A model generated the notes under the pieces. It saw nothing but the letters and a program-made list of their open reading frames with translations, did no database searches and had not been told where the DNA came from. Made by a program: the position numbers and the translations under genes. Below are positions 33,300 to 42,583 of a DNA stretch of 64,000 bases, in pieces (positions within the stretch are counted from its first letter, which is position 1; each line of letters opens with the position of its first letter). The stretch is from JAXGMV01 sp040768445. GTDB lineage: Bacteria; Chloroflexota; Anaerolineae; Anaerolineales; Anaerolineaceae. Location of the stretch: the NCBI GenBank assembly GCA_040768445.1, contig JAXGMV010000001.1, positions 682,001 through 746,000 on the forward strand. Reading direction: 5' to 3'.

Positions 33300-33737
33300 G
33301 TTCATCTCCTTATCAGATTTAAAACGGTTTTTTGCTTGTTAATGGAATTCCACGCAAGCTGAAGCATTACACTTCTTTCCTTCTATGTTTCTCCTCCTTT
33401 CCTTATAATAGGTGATCCCACAAAGCTATTAATCACAGACTGATGCCCGGGGAAAAATTAACCTCACTTCAATTTCAGGTTTTTTCTACTTTTCTTCAGT
33501 TCCTTGCCTCAATGTTAGCCATAACTGCAGCAATGGTAGGAAATGCGCCTGTGGATCAGCAGGCAGTTGTAAAGAATTTTTAACAGGATGCTATAGGGGG
33601 ATTTAACACATTTCCCATTAGTGCTCGTTCTTGGATTTTTTTTGCATTGCTACCAGACAATAACCCCATCCTCATTCTTATATGCAATACAATACCAATA
33701 ATTGTTAGTACTGATGATAGTGTAAATTATTCAGGAA

Positions 33738-33790
33738 TACAACTGAATAATGTTACTTTTTCAAGTACTATTTAATATATTATATATGAA
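33738..33790 (-). promoter_or_regulatory. shared 53-bp upstream element, copy 1
   Basis: Begins TACAACTGAA and ends TATATATGAA on the plus strand, 439 bp upstream of the binding-protein start. It matches 38170-38222 at 46 of 53 positions and contains an ATATAT-T-ATATAT palindrome, so it is a likely operator plus promoter region for the first operon. Confidence 0.6.
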
Positions 33791-33908
33791 AACTATTGTT
33801 ACAACAATGGAGATTTGTCAATTATTCTGAATAATAAATGTCTTTTGAGTTGTGCTAAAGCCGGATTGGATCATGATAACCTATCTGAAATAACAAAAAT
33901 ATTAGCAA

Positions 33909-33935
33909 CAGCCCGGGTTTTGTTTTCCCGGGCTG
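33909..33935 (-). terminator. terminator of the second peptide-transport operon
   Basis: CAGCCCGGG and CCCGGGCTG form a perfect 9-bp stem with a 9-base loop; on the minus strand it is followed by TTGCTAATATTTTTG. It lies 71 bases beyond the DppC stop codon. Confidence 0.75.
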
Positions 33936-34005
33936 CACGTAAGCCGGTATTGCCGCCGGCAGTATTACCTAAATCCATCACCTGCTAAATTATTAGATCC
34001 TTCAC

Positions 34006-34902
34006 TCAGCGCTGTCTCTGCAGTGGATCCAGCGAGTCACGCAGGGCGTCACCCAGGAAATTGAACGCAATCACGGTAACTGAGATCAGTAAACCAGGCG
34101 GTACCCACATCCACCAGGACTGGTGCAGCCAGGTTTTGCCATCAAACAGCATGTTTCCCCAGGATGCCGCCGGCGGTGGTGTGCCCAGCCCCAGGAAGCT
34201 GAGGCCGGATTCGAGCAGGATGGCGCCGGGAAGCTTGTTGGTCATCGAGACGATGATCGGTGCAACGCTGTTCGGCAGCAGGTGCTTGAGGATCAGGCGC
34301 CCGTTGGATGCCCCGGTCGCACGCGCAGAGGTGATGTAATCCATTTCCTTGATGCGCATAAACTCACCGCGCACCAATCGCGAGACGCCCATCCAGCCGA
34401 ACACTCCAATGATCACCATGATATTGTAGATGCTGGGTTTCAAGAGTGCATTGACCGTCAGGATAAGGTAAAAAGTGGGCAGCGAGAGGAAGATGTCAGC
34501 GATGCGCATGATAATATTGTCCGCCCTGCCGCCGTAAAACCCTGCCAGTGAGCCAAGGAATACCCCAATCATGGTTGAAATACCCACTGCCACAAACCCA
34601 ACCGACAGTGAGATACGTGAGCCGCTTACACTGCGCGAGAAGATATCTCGGCCCATCTCATCAGTACCCCAGGGGTGGACGGCATCTGGTGGGGAGGGAA
34701 CGCCTTTGATATACTGCGGGTCGATGTACAATGGATCGAACGGCATGATTTGCTTGGCAAAAATTGCTACGATAAAAATTATGATCAGGAATACCAGGCC
34801 TGCAACTGCCATCCAGTTCTTGCGAAATTCAAACCAGAAATGATCAAAGAATGAGTACTTCTTTTTTCTTGTAACAGGGTTGAGGTTGATAATATCCGAC
34901 AT
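34006..34902 (-). CDS. peptide ABC transporter permease, DppC/OppC type (second operon)
   Basis: A 298-residue permease with N-terminal helix (NWMAVAGLVFLIIIFIVAIF), a short external loop ending in HPWGTDEMGRDIFSR (the DppC hallmark) and five helices. EAA motif: EFMRIKEMDYITSARATGASNGRLILKHLLPN. C terminus LGDALRDSLDPLQRQR. AAAGGA precedes the ATG. Unlike its counterpart at 29 kb it lacks the 50-residue loop insertion. No ATPase gene follows it. Confidence 0.9.
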   Translation of the reverse strand: MSDIINLNPVTRKKKYSFFDHFWFEFRKNWMAVAGLVFLIIIFIVAIFAKQIMPFDPLYIDPQYIKGVPSPPDAVHPWGTDEMGRDIFSRSVSGSRISLSVGFVAVGISTMIGVFLGSLAGFYGGRADNIIMRIADIFLSLPTFYLILTVNALLKPSIYNIMVIIGVFGWMGVSRLVRGEFMRIKEMDYITSARATGASNGRLILKHLLPNSVAPIIVSMTNKLPGAILLESGLSFLGLGTPPPAASWGNMLFDGKTWLHQSWWMWVPPGLLISVTVIAFNFLGDALRDSLDPLQRQR

Positions 34903-34918
34903 ATGGCAATCCTTTTAC

Positions 34919-35890
34919 CTACTTGTACCTGATGCGCGGGTCAACCATCACATACAGGATATCTGCCACCAGGTTTCCCCCGACCACCAGCAGCGCTGAG
35001 AGCATGGTCACACCCATCACCACCGGGTAATCGCGGTTTTGAATCGCGGTGATGCCAAGACGGCCCATACCGGGCCAGCCAAACACCGATTCGGTAATGT
35101 AGGCGCCGTTAACGATATCCGGCAGAGAGAGACCTGCCAGCGTCACAACCGGTATTAAAGCGTTCCGGAAAGCATGTCGGAACACCACAATTCGCTCACT
35201 TAAGCCCTTGCCTCTGGCAGTTGTAATGTAATCGAGGTTAAGGTTTTCAATCAGGGTTGCCCGCTGGTAGCGCGACCAGTACGCAATGGAAGTAAAGGAC
35301 AGCGTGATGGCAGGCAAAATCAGGTGTTTTCCTACATCTAAAACATGTGCCCAACCAGTAATGTTCCTGCCAACATTGGTCATACCCACACTGGGCAGGA
35401 TACCCAGGCGGTTGGCAAAGAGCTCAATCAAAATCAGCGCCAACCAGAAACTGGGCATGGATATGCCAATGAAAGCGCCCAGCGTCACCACATAATCAAC
35501 TATGGTATGGCGTTTTAATGCGGAAATGACGCCAATAGGTATAGAAATAACTATCGTTAAGAATAAGGACAACCCTCCCAGTATCATCGTGTTGGGCAGG
35601 CGACCCATAATCTCATTCTTAACGGTGTTGCTGGTTCTCAGTGAATAACCCCAATTGCCCGCAAACATATCCTTGACCCAGGTGAGGTAACGCACATGCA
35701 CCGGTCGGTCAAGTCCCAGTTCATGGCGGATCACATCCAGTTCCTCTGCCGTTAGTTCTCTTTTTTCAGGTGATATGTACATCATCACCGGGTCGCCAGG
35801 GGCGAACTCTGCAATCGCAAATGAAAAAATAGAAATAAAGATCAGCAGGGGTATCATCTGTAAAACTCTGCGTACGAGGTATTCAATCAT
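34919..35890 (-). CDS. peptide ABC transporter permease, DppB/OppB type (second operon)
   Basis: A 323-residue permease (MIEYLVRRVLQMIPLLIFIS) with six helices, the PGDPVMMYISPE external loop and the EAA segment (ATLIENLNLDYITTARGKGLSERIVVFRHAFRN). The C terminus ILYVMVDPRIRYK is family-typical. AAGGTGG precedes the start. It pairs with the DppC protein 16 bases downstream. Confidence 0.92.
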   Translation of the reverse strand: MIEYLVRRVLQMIPLLIFISIFSFAIAEFAPGDPVMMYISPEKRELTAEELDVIRHELGLDRPVHVRYLTWVKDMFAGNWGYSLRTSNTVKNEIMGRLPNTMILGGLSLFLTIVISIPIGVISALKRHTIVDYVVTLGAFIGISMPSFWLALILIELFANRLGILPSVGMTNVGRNITGWAHVLDVGKHLILPAITLSFTSIAYWSRYQRATLIENLNLDYITTARGKGLSERIVVFRHAFRNALIPVVTLAGLSLPDIVNGAYITESVFGWPGMGRLGITAIQNRDYPVVMGVTMLSALLVVGGNLVADILYVMVDPRIRYK

Positions 35891-35915
35891 TCACACCACC
35901 TTATCAATGCATGAA

Positions 35916-35952
35916 GCTGTCCCAAAAGCAGAATGCGGACTTTTGGGACAGC
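35916..35952 (-). other. intercistronic hairpin, second peptide-transport operon
   Basis: GCTGTCCCAAAAG and CTTTTGGGACAGC form a perfect 13-bp stem with an 11-base loop between the binding-protein stop and the DppB start. It occupies the same position as the hairpin at 31199-31222. Confidence 0.75.
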
Positions 35953-35984
35953 ATTCTTTTCACTTACGCAAATTCTTTACGTGT

Positions 35985-37739
35985 TTACTTTTCCACCCAG
36001 AGCAGGTCCGGGCGTCCAAAGTAACCAACCATACCCACCTGGAAATCAGCTTCTTCAAGGTGTACGCGGGTGTTATAAGCCCATACACGTGATTGATACC
36101 ACAACGGTATGTATGGGAGGTCTTCCCATATGATTGCGGCAGCCTGTTTCAGGAATTCATCACGGGTGGCTACATCTGTTGCAGCGCGTGCCTGGTTGAA
36201 GAGATCGATGGTTACAGGATTCTCGTATGACGACGTGCTGTCCTTTCTGGTAGATGCCATCACATTATCCCAGTTGACACCGTTGTCACCAACAAAACCC
36301 TTGCCAGAGAACATCACATCGTAAGGTTTGTCTTCCTTACCGCTGTTTTCTTCTCTCCAAACACTGCTGTCGATCTGGCGGATTTGGGCATCAATACCCA
36401 CTGCCTGCCAGTAGGACTGTACCATGGCAAAGCACTTGGTCTCATCCGCATCCATGGCATCCAGCACCACGGTAAACTTTGTACCGGGGGCAACGCCTTC
36501 GACATTCTTGGCAACCAGGAAGCCGTCAGCGCCCTTTTCCCAGCCCACTTCGGCGAGCAGGGCGTTAGCCTTCTCGACATCATAGGAATAAGTATCGGTC
36601 GGCTCGTAGGCTGTGACGATCGGGTTGAATGGTGAATCAGCTACCTGTCCATATCCAAATTCCATAACCTGCAGGATGGCAAGCCGGTCGAGCGCAAACA
36701 TCAGCGCCTGGCGGGTTCGTTTATCTGCAAGATTTGGCTTTGTAACATTGAGGCGCAGGTGATCCTGGTAATCAACCAGCAGGTTCAAAATCTTAATATC
36801 AGGTGAACTTAACAGTTCAGGAACCTGTTTTGGCTGGATGCGGGCAAAATCAATTTCGCCAGTCTTCAGGGCGGCGATACGCGTCTGCGCATCCGGGATC
36901 AAGCGAAAGACGAAGGAATCCAGGTATGGACGCCCACGCCAGTAATCCTCATACCGCTCAAGGATAACTGCCTCGCCCACGCGGTTCTCCACCATCTTGA
37001 ACGGGCCGGTTCCAAGGGCTAAATCATTGTTGAATGGTGATGCCTTCATATCCTTATTGGCAATATTGTTTGCTTCAAAGTAATGCTTGGGGATGATCGG
37101 AACGCCAATATTTCCCAGCAGTGAGGGCACCGGTACGTCGGATGTGATGGTGACAGTATAGTCATCCACTTTTTCAAAGACATACGGTTTATCATTCACA
37201 AAGAAACGTTGGCTGAATGATGACACACCAACTGTCTCAGGGTCTTCCAATACTGAAGCCCAGAAGATAACGTCATCAGCCGTGAAGGGCACACCGTCCT
37301 GCCATGTCACGCCTTCCTCCAGGTGCACGGTCCAGGTCAGGCCGTCTTCACTGATTTCCCATGATTTTGCCAGGATGGGCCGCACTTCGGGCGGGAAGTT
37401 CTCGCCGCCCCAGGTGAGGGGTTCGGTGGCCATCTGGTAAACACGGATTTCGTCACCGTTGTTGTTGTGAATCGGGCTGACGCCGGGCAGTTCAGTTGCC
37501 TGGGCGCCAAAGATGAAGGTGCCGCCGAATTTATCTTCATCAGTAAATTCATCACTGGCCGCCACTTCTTTGATCACTTCAACTTCTTTGATGACTTCCT
37601 TCTCAACTTCAACGATTTGGGTCACCACGATGGTTTCTGGCTCAGCTTCAGTCGCCGGTGCAGCTGGTGCGCATGATGCAAGCATCATAGAGGCGATTAT
37701 GATCACAGCCACGATTATCGATACTTTACTCTTTAACAT
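35985..37739 (-). CDS. extracellular peptide-binding lipoprotein (SBP family 5, second operon)
   Basis: A 584-residue lipoprotein starting MLKSKVSIIVAV after AAGGAG; lipobox LASC, Cys23. A VEKEVIKEVEVIKEV linker leads into the family 5 domain (NNNGDEIRVYQMATEPL, then VHLEEGVTWQDGVPFTADDVIFW). The signal peptide and linker are clearly homologous to those of the 33.3 kb gene although the rest has diverged, so one operon probably arose from duplication. It should bind peptides or similar solutes for the adjacent permeases. Confidence 0.92.
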   Translation of the reverse strand: MLKSKVSIIVAVIIIASMMLASCAPAAPATEAEPETIVVTQIVEVEKEVIKEVEVIKEVAASDEFTDEDKFGGTFIFGAQATELPGVSPIHNNNGDEIRVYQMATEPLTWGGENFPPEVRPILAKSWEISEDGLTWTVHLEEGVTWQDGVPFTADDVIFWASVLEDPETVGVSSFSQRFFVNDKPYVFEKVDDYTVTITSDVPVPSLLGNIGVPIIPKHYFEANNIANKDMKASPFNNDLALGTGPFKMVENRVGEAVILERYEDYWRGRPYLDSFVFRLIPDAQTRIAALKTGEIDFARIQPKQVPELLSSPDIKILNLLVDYQDHLRLNVTKPNLADKRTRQALMFALDRLAILQVMEFGYGQVADSPFNPIVTAYEPTDTYSYDVEKANALLAEVGWEKGADGFLVAKNVEGVAPGTKFTVVLDAMDADETKCFAMVQSYWQAVGIDAQIRQIDSSVWREENSGKEDKPYDVMFSGKGFVGDNGVNWDNVMASTRKDSTSSYENPVTIDLFNQARAATDVATRDEFLKQAAAIIWEDLPYIPLWYQSRVWAYNTRVHLEEADFQVGMVGYFGRPDLLWVEK

Positions 37740-37983
37740 GTTCATCTCCTTAAAGATTGTCACCTATTATTGCTTTCTGATGAAATATTGCTCATTTTTT
37801 GAGCGCGGTCAATAATCCTTCGGTCCTCATCCTCCTTTCGATTTATGTAAAACGCTTTCAAAGCGCAGAACAACACTGCACCCTAAGTGACTACCGCTAA
37901 TTTTGTGATATTCAATTGTTCATTTTAAAAATTGGCTGCTTACGTTGATAAGCAAATACGGATAAGTTTTTAAAAAATAAGTA

Positions 37984-38000
37984 ACCCGCTGCTGGCGGGT
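37984..38000 (-). terminator. hairpin with T-run in the long leader
   Basis: ACCCGC and GCGGGT form a 6-bp stem with a 5-base loop; on the minus strand TACTTATTTTTT follows. It may end the upstream SDR transcript or act as an attenuator within the binding-protein leader. Confidence 0.5.
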
Positions 38001-38169
38001 GAATATAACCCTACAGATGAACCTTGTTTGTGGAGTCGATCACTTCTACCATTACTGTCACTCTGGAGCTTTACTTGCATTGCTGACTGACAAAACAACC
38101 ACTAAGGAAAAAATCGCAGCATAACCACTAAACATATTTATATATATCATATATCATTTTCTTATGTTG

Positions 38170-38222
38170 TACAACTGAAAAATGTTACTTTTTGAGGTAC
38201 GATGTCATATATCATATATGAA
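38170..38222 (-). promoter_or_regulatory. shared 53-bp upstream element, copy 2
   Basis: Same block as 33738-33790 with seven substitutions, here 431 bp upstream of the binding-protein start. It ends in TCATATAT-C-ATATATGA, a perfect 8-bp palindrome with a one-base centre. A second site TATATATCATATATC lies at about 38143-38157. Confidence 0.6.
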
Positions 38223-38300
38223 TTTTTTATTGTGATTATGGGATAGTGTTCATTACCCTTGACTACAGTGCATCTTATTGGGCAAAAATGGTCGACTGGC

Positions 38301-39134
38301 TTATGCCAATCGATCCACTCGTCGTTGGCGGTATGCCTGCCAGCGCAGCAGCAGCGGTCCCAGCAGGTCAATAATCCAGCCGAAGATCCGTTCTACCCAC
38401 GGTGTCAGCGCCAGGAAAAACGGCACGTAGGCCACGCGGCGCGGACGTTTCACCAGTGACCAAAGCGCATTTGTGACTGCGTCCACCGGTACCCCCAGCC
38501 ATTCGACCGGTATCTCCAGCCCGTTGGAGAGCGCTTTGGATGCCTTGAAGAACGGCGTTTTCACCGGCCCCGGCAGCAGCATGCTCACCTTCACCGGCTT
38601 GCCCTGCAGTTCGCGCCACAGCGCCGTGCTGAAGGCATTCAGGAACGCCTTGCTGGCTGAGTACAAAGCCACGCCCTGAGAGGGGATATCCCCTGCCACT
38701 GAACTGATGTTGATCACCTGTCCGCCTCCACGCGCCAGCATACCCGGCAGGAAAGCCAGCGTCAAATGCACGGCGGCGGCGTTATTGACGCCGATCATCT
38801 CATCAGCGGTGTGCCAGTCCATCTCAGCAAAGTAGCCGTACCAGGCAAAACCGGCATTGTTGACCACCAGGTCAGGGCAGCCGCAGGTGTTCTTCACATA
38901 TCCCAGCAGCGCCTCGCGCGCATCTCCACTGCTTAAATCACACAGGTAAGCTTCAGCCCGGCGGCCTTTGCCTTCGAGTTCCGTTACCAATGCTTCAAGC
39001 AAATCCATGCGGCGGGCTGTAACAATAAGGTCATAGCCCTCATCAGCCAGTTTGACCGCAACTGCGCGTCCAATGCCGCTTGAAGCGCCAGTGACCAGCG
39101 CTGTTTTATTCAGCCTGGTTACAGTGCCCGGCAC
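38301..39134 (-). CDS. short-chain dehydrogenase/reductase
   Basis: A 277-residue SDR starting with GTG. The dinucleotide site is TGASSGIGRAVA, the NNAG motif is VVNNAGFAWYG, and the catalytic SX12YX3K is present as ISSVAGDIPSQGVALYSASK. The C terminus has one or two hydrophobic segments, which suggests a membrane-associated lipid substrate. It follows the epimerase by 4 bases and is surely cotranscribed. The acceptor is not identifiable. Confidence 0.88.
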   Translation of the reverse strand: MPGTVTRLNKTALVTGASSGIGRAVAVKLADEGYDLIVTARRMDLLEALVTELEGKGRRAEAYLCDLSSGDAREALLGYVKNTCGCPDLVVNNAGFAWYGYFAEMDWHTADEMIGVNNAAAVHLTLAFLPGMLARGGGQVINISSVAGDIPSQGVALYSASKAFLNAFSTALWRELQGKPVKVSMLLPGPVKTPFFKASKALSNGLEIPVEWLGVPVDAVTNALWSLVKRPRRVAYVPFFLALTPWVERIFGWIIDLLGPLLLRWQAYRQRRVDRLA

Positions 39135-39137
39135 GTT

Positions 39138-40127
39138 TTAGATACCTTTGATCTGTCGGCGTTCGCGCCACCAGGCTATAGTCTCGCTGATGGACTGTTT
39201 CAGCCGGCGCGGCTTGTAGCCCAGCTCGCGCTGCGCCTTCTCGCAGCTGTACAGTGAGTTGCCCATCACGGTCTCATATGCATACGGTGTAAAGCGCGGG
39301 GTGAGTCTGAATAGCTTATAAAAGAAAGGCAATGTGGAGGCAAGTGCTTTCGCCAGCCTTTTCGGCAGCATCACCAGCCGCACCCGTGATCCAGTCTCCA
39401 GCGCTACAATTTCGTGCAGGTCAATCATCCGTACTTGCTCACCTGAAAGAATGTACACCTCGCCGGATCGTCCCTTCTCCGCCAGCAACATCAGTCCCTG
39501 GGCAACATCGCGCACGTCCACAAAGTCGTAGGCGCCGTCCACCAGGATATGCGGTCCCCTGCCGATCAAACTGCTGATCAACTGACCCATCTCCGACTTG
39601 CGGTAGTCAAACGGCCCAATCACACCCGTCGGACAGGCGATCACCGCATCCAGTCCTTCTTTGACAGCTTCCAGGACACTCAGCGTGGCTGCTGCCTTGG
39701 AGCGGTCATACACGCCGATTGGGTTGTCAGGGTCAAAGGGGATACTCTCGTCCACCAGTGTGCCGGCCGGCACGCGCGTAAAGGAGTGTATCGAGCTGGT
39801 GTAGACCAGCCGCCGCACATTGGCATCGCGGCAGGCGGCAATGACATTGCGCGTACCCTCCACGTTCACCTGCCACACCTTCTGGTCCATGCCGGGCATG
39901 ATTGAGATCAAGCCCGCCAGGTGATAGACCACGTCCACGCCTTTGGCAGCCTTTTTCAACGACGCGAGATCCAGTACATCGCCCTCGACCCAATCCACTG
40001 CCAGGTCGTCCATTATGCTGCGGTCTTCGTTGGGCAGCGCCAGTACCCGCACCTCATGGCCGTTTGCAAGCAAACTGCGTACCAATACATTGCCAATATG
40101 TCCTGTTCCACCTGTTACCAGGATCAT
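39138..40127 (-). CDS. NAD-dependent epimerase/dehydratase (extended SDR)
   Basis: A 329-residue protein starting MILVTGGTGHIGNVLVRSLL; GGAGGG sits 6 bases before this ATG. It has the extended-SDR cofactor loop GxxGxxG, a DVVYHLAGL strand and the catalytic YDRSKAAA. The C-terminal part includes PYAYETVMGNSLYSCEKAQRELGYKPR, typical of dihydroflavonol-4-reductase and 3-beta-HSD-like members. It probably acts on a sugar or lipid intermediate together with the downstream SDR. Confidence 0.88.
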   Translation of the reverse strand: MILVTGGTGHIGNVLVRSLLANGHEVRVLALPNEDRSIMDDLAVDWVEGDVLDLASLKKAAKGVDVVYHLAGLISIMPGMDQKVWQVNVEGTRNVIAACRDANVRRLVYTSSIHSFTRVPAGTLVDESIPFDPDNPIGVYDRSKAAATLSVLEAVKEGLDAVIACPTGVIGPFDYRKSEMGQLISSLIGRGPHILVDGAYDFVDVRDVAQGLMLLAEKGRSGEVYILSGEQVRMIDLHEIVALETGSRVRLVMLPKRLAKALASTLPFFYKLFRLTPRFTPYAYETVMGNSLYSCEKAQRELGYKPRRLKQSISETIAWWRERRQIKGI

Positions 40128-40369
40128 TTTTCCCTCCGGTAAAGACAATTCTTCATTAAATCCATCACTTAACCAGTCCCCCGGCCGGTCAATTTCATGT
40201 TAACACGCCCCCACGCCGCGGTGATGTGACCGCAGTCACACCGCCGCGCCTATTCAATCACAAGCACAAGCCACCTGCAGGCAGGCTGCAGGCGCGCAAA
40301 ACCGCCCGACCTGCGGGTCAGGCGGCAGTTTGCTTATTTATTAATCAGAATTGGGTAATAACAGGCGGT

Positions 40370-40825
40370 TTAGAAGCCGAGCAGCGGTCCAAGCTGGTTG
40401 AAAGCGATGACAACCGCACCAACCATGCAGGCGCACAGCAGCAGCACGGCGATGATGCCAATCAAGATCCATTTACTGCGCTTCTTCGCTGGTGGCGGTG
40501 TGTACTGAAAGGCTTGCGGTTCAGGCCGGGTAATCACTTCAGGTTGCAGCACTTCACGTACTTCAGGCTTCTCCGGCTCCGGTGAGCCCCAGCGTGCCGG
40601 CGAATCAGCATCTACGTCAGACTTCGGCGTGCCGTAGCGATCATGCTCTTCCGGTTCTGGCCTTGGGGCTGCTGGTTCAGGGGCGCTCCAACTCTCGGCA
40701 GAAATCACATCAGGGTTAATCGGCTTTCCAACAGCAGCTACAGGCTGGCCGCAGGCAACACATTCTTTCTCCCCCGGTACCAGTGGCGCACCGCAGGCAT
40801 CACAAAACTTTGCATCTTCACTCAT
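40370..40825 (-). CDS. zinc-ribbon protein with C-terminal membrane anchor
   Basis: A 151-residue protein. GGAGGT precedes the ATG (MSEDAKFCDACGAP). The N-terminal ribbon has CDAC and CVAC pairs (residues 8-11 and 22-25), followed by a long acidic and proline-rich region and one membrane helix near the end (WILIGIIAVLLLCACMVGAVVIAF). Many bacterial proteins of this layout have no known function. Confidence 0.65.
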   Translation of the reverse strand: MSEDAKFCDACGAPLVPGEKECVACGQPVAAVGKPINPDVISAESWSAPEPAAPRPEPEEHDRYGTPKSDVDADSPARWGSPEPEKPEVREVLQPEVITRPEPQAFQYTPPPAKKRSKWILIGIIAVLLLCACMVGAVVIAFNQLGPLLGF

Positions 40826-40941
40826 GGCGTATACCTCCATCCGGTCATGCCGGCACTAAACGAGTTTGTTCTATATAGTATTATAGCGAGAATTCCAGCC
40901 AGTGCACCCCCAAGTCTGGTGCAGCTTGTGACCTATTTTGT

Positions 40942-41697
40942 TTAACCCCAGCGACCTTCGATATATTCCTGGGTGCGCTTATCCTTGGGGAATGTGAAGG
41001 TTTGTCCGCCTTCACCAAACTCAACCAGCTCACCGCCCAAAAAGAAGGCTGCATAGTCTGCCGTACGGGCTGACTGCTGGGTGTTGTGCGGCGCCAGGAT
41101 GATGGTGTATTCCTGTTTGAGTTCCTGCAGCAGGTTCTCAATACGGGTGGTGGCAACCGGGTCAAGCGCCGAGGTCGGCTCGTCCAGCATGATGATCTCT
41201 GGCTCAAGCGCCAGCGAGCGGGCAATGCACAGCCGCTGTTTCTGCCCGCCTGAGAGCCTTGCGGCCGGGTCTTTCAGTCGATCGTGCACTTCATCCCACA
41301 GTACGGCACGGCGCAGAGCTTGCTCAACCTTCTCATCCAGCTTGTCACGGTTTTTCACGCCGGCCAGCACCAGGGCATAAGCGACGTTGTCATAAACAGA
41401 AAGCGGCAGGGGCACCGGTCGCGAGAACACCATACCCACCTTGCGGCGCAGTTCAATCACGTTGTAATCAGGGTCGAGGATATTCTTGTCATTGATAAAC
41501 ACTTCGCCGTCCACTGTATCAAGATCAGCCAGGTCATTCAGGCGGTTGAGCGTGCGCAGCAGGGTGGATTTACCACCACCGGCCGGCCCAAACAGCACGG
41601 TCACAGCGTTAGCAGGAATATTAAACGAAACGTTCTTCAAACTTTCGGTGCCGTCAGAGTAGCGCACAGACAGGTTGCGAATGATGACTTTATCCAT
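40942..41697 (-). CDS. pstB: phosphate ABC transporter ATPase
   Basis: A 251-residue ATPase: Walker A GPAGGGKSTLLRTLNRL, signature LSGGQKQRLCIARSLA, Walker B IIMLDEPTSALDP, and His switch LAPHNTQQ. The RTLNRLNDL and KVGMVFSRPVPLPLSVYDNVAYAL segments are PstB hallmarks. It powers high-affinity phosphate import and is the last gene of pstSCAB. No phoU follows in the window, which departs from the common arrangement. Confidence 0.93.
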   Translation of the reverse strand: MDKVIIRNLSVRYSDGTESLKNVSFNIPANAVTVLFGPAGGGKSTLLRTLNRLNDLADLDTVDGEVFINDKNILDPDYNVIELRRKVGMVFSRPVPLPLSVYDNVAYALVLAGVKNRDKLDEKVEQALRRAVLWDEVHDRLKDPAARLSGGQKQRLCIARSLALEPEIIMLDEPTSALDPVATTRIENLLQELKQEYTIILAPHNTQQSARTADYAAFFLGGELVEFGEGGQTFTFPKDKRTQEYIEGRWG

Positions 41698-41700
41698 CGC

Positions 41701-42573
41701 TCACCACTGCCTTTTTGATCGGGCATAAGAGCGGATGCCAGTGGCAGCCAACTCCATGGTCAAGACAAACGCCAGCAGAACCAGCACTGTGCCATATTGG
41801 ATTTGAACAGGCATGCCCGGCACCTGTGTGGAGATGACAAACAGGTGATAGGGCAGCGCCATGGTTGGGTCAAGCGGTGAACCGGGGAGGCGCGGCAGGA
41901 AGAATGCCGCACCGGTGAACAGGATCGGCGCCGTTTCACCAGCAGCCCGCTCCAGGCCGAGGATGATGCCAGTAATGATGCCGGGCAGGCTCTGCGGCAG
42001 GATGATCTTCCAGATCGTCTGCCAGCGGGTGGCGCCCAGCGAGGTGCTGATAGTGCGGAAGGATGTCGGCACCGAGCGCAGGGATTCTTCAGTGGTGCTG
42101 ATGATCACTGGCAGGGTCATGATCGAGAGGGTCAGCGAGGCTGACAGGATGCTGGTGCCAAACTTGAGGAAGATGACGAACAGTCCCAGCCCGAACAGCC
42201 CGTAAACCACCGAAGGAATACCCGCCAGGTTGATCATGGCGATACGGATCAGGCGCGTGACGCGGTTTTCGGGGGCATATTCCGACAGGTAAATAGCAGC
42301 TGCCACGCCGGGTGGGATGGAGAACAGCGCTGTGCCGAGTGTCAGGTAGAATGTGCCGATGATGGCTGGCAGAATACCGCCAGCGCGCATGCCGTCGCTC
42401 GGCATGGCAGTCAGAAATTCCAGGTTGACCACACTGCCGCCCATGATAAAGATGTAAATGATCAACGCAACAATCGGCATTACCGTCACCAGGCTGACCA
42501 GCGTCATCAGCGCATAGCCGATACGCTGTTTCTGGCGAGGGGTGAACCATCCGTTGTGCTGTTTGTTGATCAT
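41701..42573 (-). CDS. pstA: phosphate ABC transporter permease PstA
   Basis: A 290-residue permease with six helices. The PstA pattern (GILPAIIGTFYLTLGTALFSIPPGVAAAIYLSEYAP) and the coupling segment (FRTISTSLGATRWQTIWKIILPQSLPGIITG) are clear. AGGACG lies before the ATG. It forms the channel with PstC; the genes lie 11 bases apart. Confidence 0.93.
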   Translation of the reverse strand: MINKQHNGWFTPRQKQRIGYALMTLVSLVTVMPIVALIIYIFIMGGSVVNLEFLTAMPSDGMRAGGILPAIIGTFYLTLGTALFSIPPGVAAAIYLSEYAPENRVTRLIRIAMINLAGIPSVVYGLFGLGLFVIFLKFGTSILSASLTLSIMTLPVIISTTEESLRSVPTSFRTISTSLGATRWQTIWKIILPQSLPGIITGIILGLERAAGETAPILFTGAAFFLPRLPGSPLDPTMALPYHLFVISTQVPGMPVQIQYGTVLVLLAFVLTMELAATGIRSYARSKRQW

Positions 42574-42583
42574 AACAATCGTC

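Larger units (their letters stand above)
33300..34005. other. 706-bp AT-rich intergenic region with regulatory sites
   Basis: No gene is visible. It contains the upstream region of the binding-protein gene, the shared 53-bp element (33738-33790) and the terminator of the following operon (33909-33935). Confidence 0.6.
37740..38300. other. 561-bp AT-rich intergenic region with regulatory sites
   Basis: No gene is visible. It holds a terminator-like hairpin (37984-38000), two AT palindromes and the shared 53-bp element (38170-38222). Confidence 0.6.
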
